A DNA stretch of 64,000 bases from Macrothele yani (lineage: Eukaryota; Arthropoda; Arachnida; Araneae; Macrothelidae), in the NCBI GenBank assembly GCA_039090855.1, contig CM077007.1, positions 17,347,515-17,411,514 on the forward strand. The letters run 5' to 3'. Shown one piece after another: positions 23,067 through 34,110 of this stretch (the stretch's first letter is position 1; every line of letters begins with the position of its first letter). The notes under the pieces are model-generated. The model searched no databases and had not been told where the DNA came from. It saw only the letters and a program-made list of their open reading frames with translations. The position numbers and the translations under genes were made by a program.

Positions 23067-24019
23067 TTAAAACTCGAAGTTGTATGCAATGCCTCTAAGG
23101 TAATCAATCACATTACGATTTTGGAAACCTTGGACTATTCTTTTGATTCTGGTGGAAATTGCAGCATACTTCTTGTTTCTTTGATTGCCTGAATTACCGG
23201 TATTTAGTTGTGTAATTTCGAAATTGTGCAGCCCTTGTTGTTTCTTTACAGAATCAATGAATCGGTAAATATTTGTGAATAAAATAGCACAAGTTTCCTG
23301 AAATCCTCTGTGCCAGTCCTCCACGCCGTTGTTGGTACGTTGCTAATCATTCAGTGTTTGTGTGTAAACATTCCACAATTCGATGGCAAAAATGGGCAAT
23401 TGCTCGCCTCTTCGTTGTCTTCTTCCAATATATGTATCTTCTAAGTAGTTTGCAATCCCCATAGCTTCAATGGGGAAGTCATCAGCTTCAACTAAATCTT
23501 CAAATGCTTGAATAACATTAGCAGGAAGAATAAATGCCAATGCCGGAATCATTCGGATCCAACAAGCAAATTCATGATCTTGTTCGTATCGGGCTTTTAA
23601 ACCTTCATTCTGTACCTTTCGCCAAACGCTTTGGGAAAGATGAAAAAAAAAAAAAAAAAAAAAAAACCAGTATTTACAATACCAAGAAATTCTTGTCGGA
23701 AGGCTTGCATGCACTTTGTTCGAAATCTGTCATAAGTCGCTGGGGTTGGAGACCCGGTTGTAGATTTTTAACTTCTTGAAGCAACTTGAAGTATGTGGCA
23801 CGAGTTTTGTTTGGCAGAAGCACGTAGACCACTGGAATAACTGCATTGAAATGACCACATGAATTGTATAAAACTGCTGGAAATGCGTGGGTACTGTGCT
23901 AAAAGTTCCATTACAAAACCACTCCTGGCTATGCGCCAATAACTGAAGATGGTTACTAGTGGAAAAAAATAAGCATGCAACCCAGGAGCAGTTCGTCCTG
24001 AGAACCATACATCAAACAC
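23067..24019 (-). pseudogene. MULE transposase, frameshifted
   Basis: In minus-strand order across frames: NGTFSTVPTHFQQFYTIHVV (DGTF-type first catalytic Asp region, the Asp now Asn), KLVPHTSSCFKKL, then FFHLSQSVWRKVQNEGLKAR (the conserved CFFH-SQSVWRKVQ block after the second acidic region), PALAFILPANVIQAFEDLVE, YLEDTYIGRRQRRG, FAIELWNVY, and TNNGVEDWHRGFQETCAILF. This is the normal order of the MULE transposase domain. A long A-run (T-run on the minus strand, 23643-23666), frameshifts and a stop break it. The N-terminal zinc finger was not found. Confidence 0.82.
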
Positions 24020-24067
24020 TGTTATACATTGTCATCGATAATAATTTCTTCTAACATCGTTGGGCTT

Positions 24068-24345
24068 TCCATTGTGAAAGGATTAATAGTTCCAGAAAAC
24101 ACGCTTTTAGTTAATAAATAGAGAGAGAAAGCTGTTCACTGTGCCAGGAAATGTGAGGAGAGCCAGATGCAGGAACTTTTATTGTTTGAATTTAGACAAA
24201 TCAGAACAAGATTCACTTGTTACTGAAAAGACTCCAATAAGATTATTCACTGTTCCCTGACCCCCATGTCCGTCACTAACCACGTGACTATCGCCCTCGT
24301 GGTCGAGTATGTATTCTTTCCATTGTGAAAGGATTAATAGTTCCA
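24068..24345. repeat. About 30-bp direct repeat spanning roughly 250 bp inside the MULE
   Basis: TTTCCATTGTGAAAGGATTA, continuing to TAGTTCCAG, occurs at about 24068 and again at about 24317. The second copy is followed by an inverted version (TTAATCCTTTCATAATGG), which makes a hairpin. It may be the footprint of a small insertion or local duplication. No gene. Confidence 0.7.
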
Positions 24346-25089
24346 GTTAATCCTTTCATAATGGAAATAGAACCCTAAAATATACAAAAGGGGAGAAATT
24401 AGTTTAAAAGCTACGTGACAATTTGTACACAAATGTAATTTTGAAAATTTTCTCAGAAAAGTTAAAGTTACCATAAGTTCAGTTTGAGTAATCGATAGAG
24501 TTTAACATTGAATCTCCACTAAAAGGGCTGGGGCTTCAATAAAAATTTGAGGTATCGAGAGTTGACTGTATATACATTTTTGTAACCTACTCATTATCTA
24601 CAGGGGCAGTATGTGCTGGGGGAGAAATGTGCTGGGGGACGAAATGTGGGAGGCGAAATGTGAGGGGCCACTTTTCCGTAAACCGGTCTGATGTGGATCC
24701 AAGTGGACAAGATGGTTCAAACAATCCTCATCAAAGTGAAATGGACGACCTGAGCATGAAGAGTCATTGCAGTCAAAATTGCCACCTAAGAATCGCTCAA
24801 ACCAATTGTGGGCTATCCTTGAAGATCACAAATTTCATCGAGTAGCCTCGGCGGCTGTGGATCCCTTGCCAAACTTGTAGAGGAGCAGATGTCTGAAATG
24901 CTTATTCCTCTTTACTTGACACTTCATACTTCCGAACCTGAAAATCAAAAAACCATTAGCCACAATCACACAACGCAATATGATTTAGATACACGATATT
25001 ACTGGCTACATTTTGATGTACAACTGGCTGCCTGCACCATCACTACTGACCTGGGAAACACTCGTGAAATAAAACGGCATGAACTTATG

Positions 25090-25740
25090 CATCCACCCAA
25101 TACTTGATCAAGTTTCCGTCTGTGACACTTCTGAAAAGCAACAAAAATGAACTATTTTTGAGAAGATTGGTGACTGGTGATGAAAAATGGATTGTTTACA
25201 ACAATGCAGTGATGAAAAGGTTATGGTTGCAGCATGATGATGCACCCTTAGCGACCCTTAAAGCAGTACTACACCCAAAGAAGATTTTGCTCAGTGTGTG
25301 GCAGGACTGTAAAGGTATGCTACACTATAAGTTTATACTGAACAACAAGACGATAAATAACGATAAGTATTGCTCACAGCTGGATGTTCTGCAGGCAGCA
25401 ATCAAGAACAAGTGCCCTGTTTTAGTGAATAGGGCTGGCGTTGTGTTCTACCTGGACAATGCAAGACCTCATATTCCTTTGAGGAATGACAGAAGTTGCT
25501 GTAGTTTAATGTCCTACCTCACCCAGTGTATTCTAAAATCATTGCTCCCTCATACTATCACCTTTTTAGATCACTTCAGGTTTCTCTTAATGGCAGAAGG
25601 TGCGATTCTTTGGATTGCTCAGAAATCACCTAGACCAGTTTTTCATGCTGAAACCTGTGAAATTCTTGAATGACGGAATCTTTAGCCTGCATGACTGACG
25701 GCAAAAGATTGTACAACAACAGGGTACATATATCGTTGAT
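25090..25740 (+). pseudogene. Mariner transposase relic, catalytic half
   Basis: The plus strand reads DQVSVCDTLLKSNKNELFLR (start in a shifted frame), VTGDEKWIVYNN (first Asp), HPKKILLSVWQDCKGMLHYK, NDKYCSQLDVLQAAIKN, YLDNARPHIPL (second Asp), and then a degenerate SPD region where the third Asp lies in damaged sequence (ITFLDHF). The end QKIVQQQGTYIVD is in another frame before a stop near 25740. This is a standard mariner domain order. The DNA-binding half is missing here but is present in the same orientation at 21640-22110 across the intervening minus-strand mariner. Confidence 0.82.
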
Positions 25741-28700
25741 TAAGGGTCTGTTTTTTGGGAGGTTTTTTTTTTTTGCCATATATGATGTTCTTTTACACAC
25801 AGTTTTTCTGCACAAACTTTCGTAACAGCTCAATACAACACAACTGGCAAAACACTACAGCAGAAATATATACAGATCAGCTAGTTTTCATTAGGAATAT
25901 TTTGTAGTAAGTCAAAAATATTGTATGAATATGGCAAAGTTTAAAATTCTTCCTACATTTTAGTTCTTAGTTCGACTTGCTCCATGGATGCAGTACCTGC
26001 AAAATTATTGTGTGCTACTGATATATTATATATCTGAACTGTTGAAATGAAAATAACAAAATATTGACAGCAGTAAGGTTCAATCTCAAGTTTCATTTTC
26101 TTTGTCCCTTGGGGTTAGCATAAAACATTGCATGGGTACATCCAGGTTGTGTTGTAATAATGAGAATATTTTGAAAAGAGCAACATATAATACATGTAAA
26201 CTGATATTTTATTCTTTTTTTTTTAACAGTTTCAAATATATAACATATCAGTAACAGAAGTCTCCAAGATTTATTGTTTTCTTTTTTTTTTTTAACCATT
26301 ATTACCACTGACAATTTCATATTAACTTATATTAACATACCAAAAGAAAAACAGGTTTACAGTGGCACCAAAATTTTAATTAGCATACCACAAATATTAT
26401 GATGACACATCAATACAGCTATTGTATTAGAATAATGTACCCATATCTGGAACTTGAATGTTCTGTTGATGAGCTGTGGTTTTATTGGACTAAACAGTTT
26501 TACTGCTCCTGAACTTGTGCAGTAGAAAAACAGAAGAAGAGGTTTCATTAATAACACAAAGACCAAAACAAATTGAGAATAATTATTGTCCAACCATGCT
26601 ATTTGAAAACAAATTACAAGTGTGTTTTGCCTTTTTGATATTCAGTCTGTGTAATACTGCAACTTTTTTACATTTACAGATTATAGAACATTAAAATTAA
26701 TATAATTTTTTTAAACATTAGAATAACTTCATAAGCTGTACAAGTTCCAATGCCAGAAAAACAAGTAAATACACTATATTAACAGTGGCCAAATTCTTAT
26801 AGTGCATATGATTCATCTTTACAGAAGTCTTAACAGTTGCTGTGTGTTTTAAGATAATGCTTAAAGTATATTTACAATCATCACTAAACAAAAATTGAAC
26901 AAAAGTACAAAATATTCACAATTTTACTTATCTATTTTTACAAGAAGGTAAAAAAAAATATTTCAGAGAAAACAAATGCCTTTCACTGGAAATCTTCAGA
27001 GAATCATTTATGGTATTAAGTCATTCATGTACAATAACTGATGTTTATTAATGCAAAGCTACTTTTCCTTAAATATCTAAATTTTTTATGCTTTCTTTAT
27101 ACTGTTGCAAACAGCACTGGATACAATTTAATCACAGATACTGTTTAATAATTCATGAATAAAAATATTCAAGTCTTCTTAACACAAAGGGGCCTTTGAA
27201 TTTTAAAAACAGAGATGAAATTAAAAATAAATTGAATTTTTAAAACAGAGAAGACTACAAATAAAGTTATATTTTGCTTTTTGAGGAGAAAAAATTAAAC
27301 ACAATTTTGAATGTAAAAGCTTTATAAAACACTGCCTTTTATCGAAAAGATTGATGAAACTATATTTTTACAAATTGCTTTAAAAAAACACGGCCTTTTA
27401 TTGAAAAGATTGATGAAACTATATTTATTTCTCAAATATTTACAGATCCATTACCTTAAGTTACCATGGTAAAATATAGTCTGATAACAATGATTTACTT
27501 TTCTGTCACCTTTCTCCTTATCCAGTCACTTTTTCTGCAACTTATGAGCCATCATTTTCTTACTTCTAAAAGACTTCACTTTGTTTTGCTACTTTCAACA
27601 TAACAAAAGGCTAACTTAAACAAGGAATAAATTTCATTCTTTCAAGTGCTTGTTTATCTCTTCATTCATTAATTCTTCTAAAATTAATGTATTTACTAAC
27701 AATTAAAAAATGCATAATGATGGAGTATATACACTGTACCATGAAACAAAACTAACAAATATCAAATGACAGAAAATCAGCTTGTACAAAGCTTTTACTA
27801 AATGTTAAAATGCATAAGGGATTAAACACAAAAAGCCTGGTTGTGAGATATTTTATTTCTCATATAAAAAAACATTTATTTATTTATTTTGAGTAAGAAA
27901 AACAACTCCATAATTATTGGCAATAAAGACTGATTTTGGATTTGCTAACAAAAACTTTCTATTTTCTTTTTCTTAAAACACACACTTAGAAAAATATTTC
28001 ATGCACATAAATAATTCTATTTTCCAGAATAAAAACATGATTAGTTTAGTTCAATATGTTATGCACTGTCATCATGGAAATTTACAATGCATTCTTTAAC
28101 AACAGTTCATGAATGAATTGTCTTAATTTGAATTCAAAGTTAAAACTTAATTATGAAGTGAAAGCTCAGTGCAAAAAACCATAACAGAAAATACATGCAT
28201 AGCAATCAAACAGGGCACAGAATAGCTTTACTATGTTGTGAGAGCATGCAGCAGAGAAAAAAAAACATTAAAAGTATGCTCAAATAACTAACTATTTATT
28301 TTACCCTTTACATCATAAAGAAAGCAATATTTGGAATTTTTGATTAAAGATATTATTCCAGATACAAAAAAGCAGCAATTGCAAGAAGAAAGAGTATTGT
28401 ATAGTGATGGCTTCAATTAAAACAAATGAATATTGAAAATTAAATATTGATTGATTAAATTCATCATGAAATGCAAACATATATGAAATATCAAAATTTA
28501 ATATCCACACTTCTATCTTCTCCCTTTCAAAACTTATAAACCAGGAATATAAAAGTAAATTAAAATGCAAAGGATTTCATAAGCAGTATAAGAAATCAAC
28601 TCATTTTGCCATCATCAAACTTTTAATTCTTTTTCATTAATCTATTTAGCAATATCAGTGATTTTTATCCTATTTCATAACATTACCATATGCAATATGA

Positions 28701-29268
28701 TTACTTTTATATTTTTCTAATTAGAAAAGAAAAATGGATTGCTTTTTCTTTGAAAAAGATTTTTTTCCTTACAATTACACTTTTTTTTATTTGTGCTTCA
28801 ACAATCTCTATATGCATCATTGTTAGTGATACAAGCTCATCTTGAATTATGTAAATGGTTTCATAAGTACAAAGAAACTTGAAATAAAAAGGAAGTAGAA
28901 GACTTATATCTTAGTAGGAATCAAACCACATAACAGCTCAACATTAAAAACTAGCATTTCAACCACTTGAGTGCTAAGCAACACATATAATGAATAAACC
29001 CATTGAAATGAAAGTGACACAAAGCTTTCACAAACTGAAATTCAAGCATTTACACATAATTCAGCCAGTATGCTAACTTGCAAAATGCGAAGTGTGAATT
29101 TACTGTCACAACACCCATAAGGACAACCCAAAATATTAGTGAAAATTCAGAATAATGAACTAAGCACATCAAACATGCAAATGGGAAGTGTTGGCACTAA
29201 TTTAACAATAAAAAATGAGGTTAATAAGCAGCTATATTAATGACTAACATTAAATATTGGGTCCTCAC
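25741..29268. other. Intronic AT-rich sequence, no gene recognised
   Basis: Very AT-rich. It contains a short tandem duplication at about 27326-27430 (unit about 68 bp, with AAAAGATTGATGAAACTATA twice). No protein domain was seen. An exon of the host gene must lie somewhere between 14.7 and 29.2 kb, but none was identified here. Confidence 0.4.
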
Positions 29269-29308
29269 CTTTTTTGGAGATTCTTTTTCATCTAACACCG
29301 GACTTAGC
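29269..29308 (-). CDS. TEX9-like gene, 40-nt micro-exon
   Basis: Minus-strand exon with acceptor ttgcatgcag and donor AAAAAAG/gtgagg. It enters with 1 nt (completing AG/G, Arg) and leaves in phase 0. It encodes RLSPVLDEKESPKK together with the previous exon, a basic/acidic low-complexity stretch. It is separated from the exon at 29401-29477 by a 92-nt intron, the only short intron of the gene. Length, phase and splice signals all agree. Confidence 0.82.
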
Positions 29309-29400
29309 CTGCATGCAAAAATAAGGATGAAATAAATTAATACTGGACAGATTTAGGATGAAAATAATTAGTGCCAAAGAGTAAATTGAAATATATGTAC

Positions 29401-29477
29401 CTCTTTGATTCTTCACTGCTTGCACTTTTCTTAAGGTGTGCATCAGTCTGGTCATTGAGGAGATTGTCATTGTGCTC
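29401..29477 (-). CDS. TEX9-like gene, 77-nt exon
   Basis: Minus-strand exon with acceptor attgatag/GAG and donor AAGAG/gtacat. It enters in phase 0, as the exon at 44426-44477 requires, and leaves with 2 nt into the 40-nt exon. It encodes EHNDNLLNDQTDAHLKKSAS and SEESK. It is hydrophilic and probably disordered. No domain is expected in this N-terminal region. Confidence 0.82.
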
Positions 29478-29825
29478 CTATCAATGATTAGAAAGGTAAG
29501 CTCTGTTTGAATACATGCTCTTACATAGCTTCTGATTTTACAACTACAAAAGTAGAATTACTCTCAAAACAAATGGAAAAATGTTTTTTTTTTTTACTGA
29601 TTTTTAATTAAAAAATACGGCAACCTATATATACGGACAGATAAAATGGTGATTAATCATGCTCCGACACTTTAAGAAATATCCTACAGCATGCTTAATG
29701 TTCATATCTTTATGAATTATTTGTGGTAACAATATTTCAACACCTGATAATGATTTGCAAATTTCTCAAAATTATGGGTTTTTTACTAAGGAATAAACAG
29801 AAATTATTTATAAGTCAAATTTTCA

Positions 29826-29880
29826 AGTAGAAGGGTAATATTGCATCCTTCCTCATGCCTACAGCTACTATGGCACTACC
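29826..29880 (-). ncRNA. Hammerhead-like relic, left copy of the 30-kb PLE pair
   Basis: The minus strand shows AUGAGGA (C3 lost) followed by A and a disrupted stem II, then GAAA, helix III word AAUU, U and GAC. It keeps the GAAA box that the right copy has lost. Confidence 0.4.
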
Positions 29881-30039
29881 ATTCATGAGGTAAATTCCAA
29901 CCTTTCAAATCATTTAATGTTGTACCTCTTCTTCTCTGGAATCATTTAACGTTGTACCTCTTCTTCTCTTAGTAAAAAAGAAAAGAATCAGAAGTCAGAA
30001 ACCAGGTTTTAATTAACTAGAAAAATTACTTACCATAAA

Positions 30040-30420
30040 GAACTATTCGATAAACTTCAGAGGATTAGTGAGAAGTTTCTGGTCAGACTGGCTCCAGGAT
30101 TACAAAATAAATTTAGAAACTACCTTCCAAAATTAAAGCAAAAAGAAGAAAACATCCTTTTACAGGAAGTTGTGGTCTCAGCTAGGTAGGAGAGACAGGC
30201 AGACAGCTTAAAACTAGACTGGCAAAGACTATAAAGCTGCAATTAAAAATATGACAAACAAAGCAGATTTGGAAAGAGATGTGCAAAATACAGAACATAA
30301 AGTGACACATCAACAGCATTTTTTAAAAAGAAAACTGGCAGAAGGGCTAGAAATAGAGAGTACAAGAGGTGCAACATCAAATGATTTGAGGCTGGAATTT
30401 ACCTTATGAATAGCAACACC
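30040..30420 (+). pseudogene. PLE GIY-YIG endonuclease fragment
   Basis: Broken plus-strand translations give GSCGLS and VGETGRQ, then TGKDYKAAIKNMTNKADLER, then RKLAEGLEIESTRGATSNDL followed by RLEF. This matches the second half of a PLE nuclease (VGETGRQLKTRL...EH, R-x-EALEI, TRGATLN-RD-GLEL). Stops and small deletions disrupt it. A hammerhead-like motif follows at 30431, as expected for a PLE 3' end. Confidence 0.65.
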
Positions 30421-30430
30421 TACTGTAGCT

Positions 30431-30483
30431 ACTATAGTCCTGAGGAAGGGTAGAGGTACTACCCAAAAATTTGACAAACTATA
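30431..30483 (+). ncRNA. Hammerhead-like motif with perfect CUGANGA box but mutated GAAA
   Basis: The plus strand shows stem I UAUAGU/ACUAUA with GUC/GAC next to the core, CUGAGGA, one unpaired A, stem II GGGUAG/CUACCC (six perfect pairs), AAAA instead of GAAA, helix III word AAUU, and U. A single core change (G12 to A) is expected to inactivate it. Confidence 0.65.
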
Positions 30484-30570
30484 ATGTCCTTTTATTCCTT
30501 AGTAAAAATCCCATAATTTCGAAAAATCTGTAGGTTATTAAATCTAGATCATCAATTATCACCTGATAAT

Positions 30571-31630
30571 GATGTTTGAAATTTAAAGCACTTAAGTTGT
30601 AACTTCTAAAGAACAGCAAAATTTTTAGCTTCCATAGGTAATCACAATAAAATATTGCATCTGCATGAAACATTAAATAGATAAGCCTTTGCTAAGAAGT
30701 GCAAAACAGCAAAACAAATCAACTAGACTAAAAGTTATGATTTATGCAAAAGAATACAATTTGAAGAATCACACACATAAAAAAATGGCATAGTATTCAA
30801 GTTACAGAAAAACACCTGAACAACTGTTTTTCATTAATCAACATGACCAAAATTACTTATAACAATTATGAAAACTAAGTTTTTGAAGTTACAATGAAAG
30901 AACTGAGCAATGCCAAACTTATCCAGTTCAAATCCACAAAATACCTCCAACAGATTTCGTTGTAATGTTATTTCCCAAATTAATATGTTTACTGGTAAAG
31001 TATACAGCTTTCTGTAGAAATGGCAAATGGCAAAATATTCATCACTGATTGAAATAAAAAATCAAGTTATAAAAAAATAAACACTATTTATGAACTGAAC
31101 TATTAGAAAATAACTAAATAGAAAAGAGTTTAACACATTAACTAATGTAAGTAAATTTTATGCAAAAAAAGATTGAGTTTTTGCATAGCAACCGGCTGCC
31201 TTGATCACAGCATGCAGTAAAATTATGACAAGAGATTTGAAACTCATTGTCCTGTTAGTGAACCATTCAGACTCATGATGAGTCATTGTTTTGAAATGCA
31301 GTGCTCAGCTCCAAGCTTTTGCTAGTTCTGCGGAAACATTTTCATTACATGTGTTATTTGGTGATAATACAGTGACATTCAAAAAGACAAGGAATTTCCA
31401 GGTTCTAATGGGGTGTTTCTTTTTAATGCAGCAGAATTTTTCAGTCACAATTAGCATACATACACTAAAGAAGCAAATTATTATGAATACCCAATTAGCA
31501 ATCAGACACATGCCAACCTCACTTTCACAGGCAACTATGAGGTTGAGTTGGCTTCATAAACAGCTCACTGCAAAGCATTCAGACATGTACAAAGTTTAGA
31601 TAGCAGCAACAAGGGAAAGATTCGTGATTT
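30571..31630. other. Intronic sequence, no gene recognised
   Basis: AT-rich DNA between the PLE pair and the Tc1-like element. The ORF at 31291-31599 gives no recognisable protein. Confidence 0.4.
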
Positions 31631-32098
31631 AATATAGTAAGTAGGTGCTAGGTGGGCAGGTGCAAGCATCTCAGAAATGGAAAACTTTCTTGACTATGCA
31701 AGAACAGCTACATTGAAGGGGTACAATGAGTGGTACACAAACAACAAAACAAACAGTCAGTCATCTTCCTGTGGGTGGATATGACTAGTTGATGTTCGAA
31801 AGTAATGGCAGCTGGAGGTGATGGCAAGAGGTAAGAGATGAGCTCCATTGCATCATGTAACACCTCACTGCAACAGCAGTACCGAGAGGAGAATTTCACA
31901 ATACACAGCATGTTCTACATTGGTGTGAGTAGGATACGACAGCAGGTGTCCCTTTGTGTACGACTTGTCTCTACTACTGAGGGTAAGAAACTTGCTGTTA
32001 GCGCACGATGTACAAACTTGCTGAATGGTTCCAGTTATAGGCAAACTTTAATAACTAAAAACACACACAAGTTAAAATATATTTACATGGTTTAAATA

Positions 32099-32146
32099 GA
32101 CATGAGTACTTTCGTGCTCACTACGAGCACATCATCAGATGAAAGA
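32099..32146 (-). ncRNA. Hammerhead ribozyme, full consensus core (left PLE copy)
   Basis: The minus strand shows stem I CAU/AUG, CUGAUGA, one unpaired U, stem II GUGCUC/GAGCAC with loop GUAGU, GAAA, helix III word AGUACU (self-complementary), cleavage base C, and AUG. All core bases match the consensus. PLEs are known to carry hammerheads. It lies in an intron of the minus-strand host gene and in the same sense. Confidence 0.85.
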
Positions 32147-32249
32147 CAAGTTGGAGTTCCAGAAAACACATTTATGTATCGGTGCCGTTGTCAAACGTTC
32201 TCAATGAGGAAAGAAATACAAGAACGTTCACCTGCTCTAACGCAATGTG

Positions 32250-32810
32250 AGCAAATAGAGGCCTATAGAGTTCTGTTAATGATGGGCACAGTCTGCGATG
32301 TAAGAGGTAGAAACAGGAATCGAGGACAGTAAAGTTTTCCAGTCCTGGGAAATATAGCTGGGTACTTCATTGCAACAAGTGTCCACTCGATGCAAAATGT
32401 GCAGACTCTCTGTAAATAGCACTGTTTCCCTCGTTGTAGAGGTAGAAAGAATGGAGAAGTCTGTTCAAGATGGGTAATGTGTACCAGCTGAAGAAATCCT
32501 GGCTAAAGCAGTCGATGACGAGCCATTTTTTACACTATATTGGTGTTCCTTAATTCTTGTGTGCAGTCTCCGTAGGGTTGAGCCGATATATATATAAGGT
32601 CCTTGTCTTGAGGATCGACAGATTTCATAGCAATGGAATAGATGCCACATTTGTCCAACAATTCAACACGGTGCCGATCATTTTTAATCAGGGAATAAAT
32701 GTTCGATGTTTTTAACCCAAAACCGACTCCGTGACTGTGACAGATGTTCAATAAATTACCATTCACATGAGAGACATAAGTCATCAATCCAATGACTTAC
32801 GTCCCTCGAG
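32250..32810 (-). pseudogene. PLE GIY-YIG endonuclease, left copy, frameshifted
   Basis: Minus strand in two frames: FGLKTSNIYSLIKNDRHRVE, then DKCGIYSIAMKSVDPQDKD (GIY part), then GPYIYIGSTLRRLHTRIKEH with QYSVKNGSSSTALA (YIG part, EH helix), and TVLFTESLHI (glutamate block). A frameshift near 32600 and a stop near 32465 disable it. The RT is missing. It is a different family from the 13-kb pair, judged by sequence. Confidence 0.82.
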
Positions 32811-32922
32811 TGAAAGGTAATTTATTATGTTAGAGCAAGTGAACATTCTTGTATTTCTTTCCTCATTGAGAAAGTTTGACAATGGCACCGATACATAAAT
32901 GCGCTTTCTGGAACTCCAACTT

Positions 32923-32972
32923 GTCTTTCATCTGATGATGTGCTCGTAGCGAGCACGAAAGTACTCATGTCT
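32923..32972 (+). ncRNA. Hammerhead ribozyme, full consensus core (right PLE copy)
   Basis: Same structure as at 32099-32146 on the opposite strand: CUGAUGA, U, stem II GUGCUC/GAGCAC with loop GUAGC, GAAA, AGUACU, C. Stem II and the core are unchanged between copies, and the one core-proximal difference falls in the loop. Confidence 0.85.
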
Positions 32973-33653
32973 TTTTAAACCATGTAAATATATTTCAACT
33001 TGTGTGTGTTTTTAGTTATTAAAGTTTGCCTATAACTGGAACCATTCAGCAAGTCTGTACATCGTGCGTTAACAGCAAGTTTCTTACCCTCAATAGTCTA
33101 TGTGGCACGAAAACCTTGTTTCATTATTGTCTCTACTAAAAACTGAGAAATTCATCTACGGTGGGCACAGGAACACCGAAACTAGACCCCTGAGGATATG
33201 ATGCATAACATTTTCAGTCGATACATACTGATGAACAGACTAGAATGTGGCACCAACACAATGAACCTATGGATCCCAGTCATCTAGCATGAATTATACA
33301 GGCTGGTGGCAGCAGTGTAATGGTCTGGTGTCCGTTTTCATGTTGGGCATTGGGTTCCTTAATACCTCTGGAACAATACTAGGATGCCCATGAGGCATCT
33401 TAACATCACTGGAGACCAGGCACCCTTGTATGTGTAACGGATATTTCCTAACACACAAAGAAGAATTTTTACTAGCTACAGATATTAAGAAGAGATTCTA
33501 GAACTCCACACAATTTTTCAAGATGCTTTTGGTCAACAATATGTTTTCATGGATTACAGTGCTCATCTTCATAGGGCAAGGTTTGAGGTTTGTTGATGAA
33601 TACTTAAAAATGAAAATATACATAGAATTGACTGACCAGCCAGGTTCCTAAAC

Positions 33654-33888
33654 TTTTTTTTTTTTTTTTTTTTTTTTGTTGATTAAAGGTTTAATGACTA
33701 CTGTGAGCAACTCAATGGGCTATAAGCAGTCATCCATCCCTAATTTAGGGTCACTGGTTTCAGGGAAGGGAGAGAGCCAGTGTCGTAAGACAAACACAAC
33801 ATCGTTACCTCACTGGGATTCGAACCCGGACTCCTTTCAGATAAATGATCAGAGGCCATTGCTTAGACCACTGCACTACCAAGGCGGC
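33654..33888 (-). mobile_element. tRNA-derived SINE with 8-bp TSD
   Basis: Read on the minus strand, the 235-bp element starts with a tRNA-like head. It has a Pol III A box (TGGTAGTGCAGTGG), a perfect B box (GGTTCGAATCC), a unique body and an A-tail of about 24 (T-run at 33654-33677). TSD TCCTAAAC lies at 33646-33653 and 33889-33896. It interrupts the Tc1 frame cleanly. A related older copy lies at 45380-45605, with the shared body word TAAATTAGGGATGG. Confidence 0.93.
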
Positions 33889-34110
33889 TCCTAAACCTTA
33901 AGCTCACAGAGTACGCTTGGGATGCTTTGGAAGCGCAAGTTGCAAGTTGATAACCACTTTGAGGAACAACCTGTGAGCAGAAAACCGCACTGATAGTGGA
34001 ATGGGAACATCTTGCTAAGCTCTCCTTACTGGAAATATGAGGGATCTCTCTGTGAGGCTTGTGGCTCTTCTTGCTGTATACTTAAGCAACATTTTCCAGT
34101 TCATCAGTGA

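Larger units (their letters stand above)
22922..24684 (-). mobile_element. MULE (Mutator-like) DNA transposon inserted in a mariner
   Basis: The element has long inverted ends: left GAAAAGTGGCCCGGCACATT, right the complement of GGAAAAGTGGCCCCTCACAT. Both ends hold further variants of a CACATTTCGCCCCC word and close with GTAGATAATGAGTAGG. It interrupts a mariner frame. The target word GGTCTGATGKGGATCCA (17 bp, one mismatch) is present on both sides (22905-22921 and 24685-24701). That is longer than the 8-11 bp usual for MULEs. Eight extra bases (24677-24684) sit at the right end only. The transposase inside is on the minus strand. Confidence 0.82.
22115..24910 (-). pseudogene. Mariner transposase relic, minus strand, split by a MULE
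   Basis: The minus strand starts near 24905 with HFRHLLLYKFGKGSTAAEAT, then NWFERFLGGNFDCNDSSCSG and LNHLVHLDPHQT. It is then broken by a 1.76-kb MULE and resumes at 22940 with TTCELATEMDCDQATVVQHL. The catalytic part has VTGDEKW (first Asp), HDKACPHSA (second Asp kept, Asn lost) and HPAYSPDVAPSDYNLYRSLS (third Asp), so it is DD34D-like. Frameshifts near 22420-22600 and elsewhere disable it. The MULE split is documented by a duplicated 17-bp stretch of the mariner coding sequence. Confidence 0.85.
29750..30570. mobile_element. Penelope-like head-to-head pair, old and degraded
   Basis: The right copy (plus strand, about 30040-30570) has a GIY-YIG remnant, a hammerhead-like motif and a tail. 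The left copy (minus strand, about 29750-29890) consists of the same tail and a damaged hammerhead. The shared tail word TTTATTCCTTAGTAAAAA occurs inverted at about 29786 and directly at about 30490. Again the tails point outward. No TSD could be fixed. A 30-bp tandem duplication (TTTAATGTTGTACCTCTTCT, near 29900-29966) lies between the copies. Confidence 0.7.
31977..33126. mobile_element. Head-to-head PLE pair with perfect 12-bp TSD
   Basis: The pair is bounded by TTGTCTCTACTA at 31965-31976 and 33127-33138. The left copy (minus strand, 31977 to about 32815) carries the GIY-YIG end, hammerhead and tail. The right copy (plus strand, about 32818-33126) carries the hammerhead and tail only. The tails are inverted repeats of about 270 bp that point outward. 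It sits in the relic Tc1-like transposase. Confidence 0.9.
31640..34110 (+). pseudogene. Tc1-like transposase relic split by a PLE pair and a SINE
   Basis: Part 1 (to 31976) has WAGASISEMENFLDYARTAT and a damaged second helix-turn-helix. Part 2 (33139-33653) has VMVW, then FGQQYVFMDYSAHLHRARFE (the second catalytic Asp region) and WPARFLN. Part 3 (33897 on) has LKLTEYAWDALEAQV (the PIEHVWD region, E kept) and ALIVEWEHLAKLSLLE. Removing the SINE with one TSD copy restores WPARFLNLKLTEYAWDAL in frame. It is old (many stops), and the insertions are younger than the element. Confidence 0.82.
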
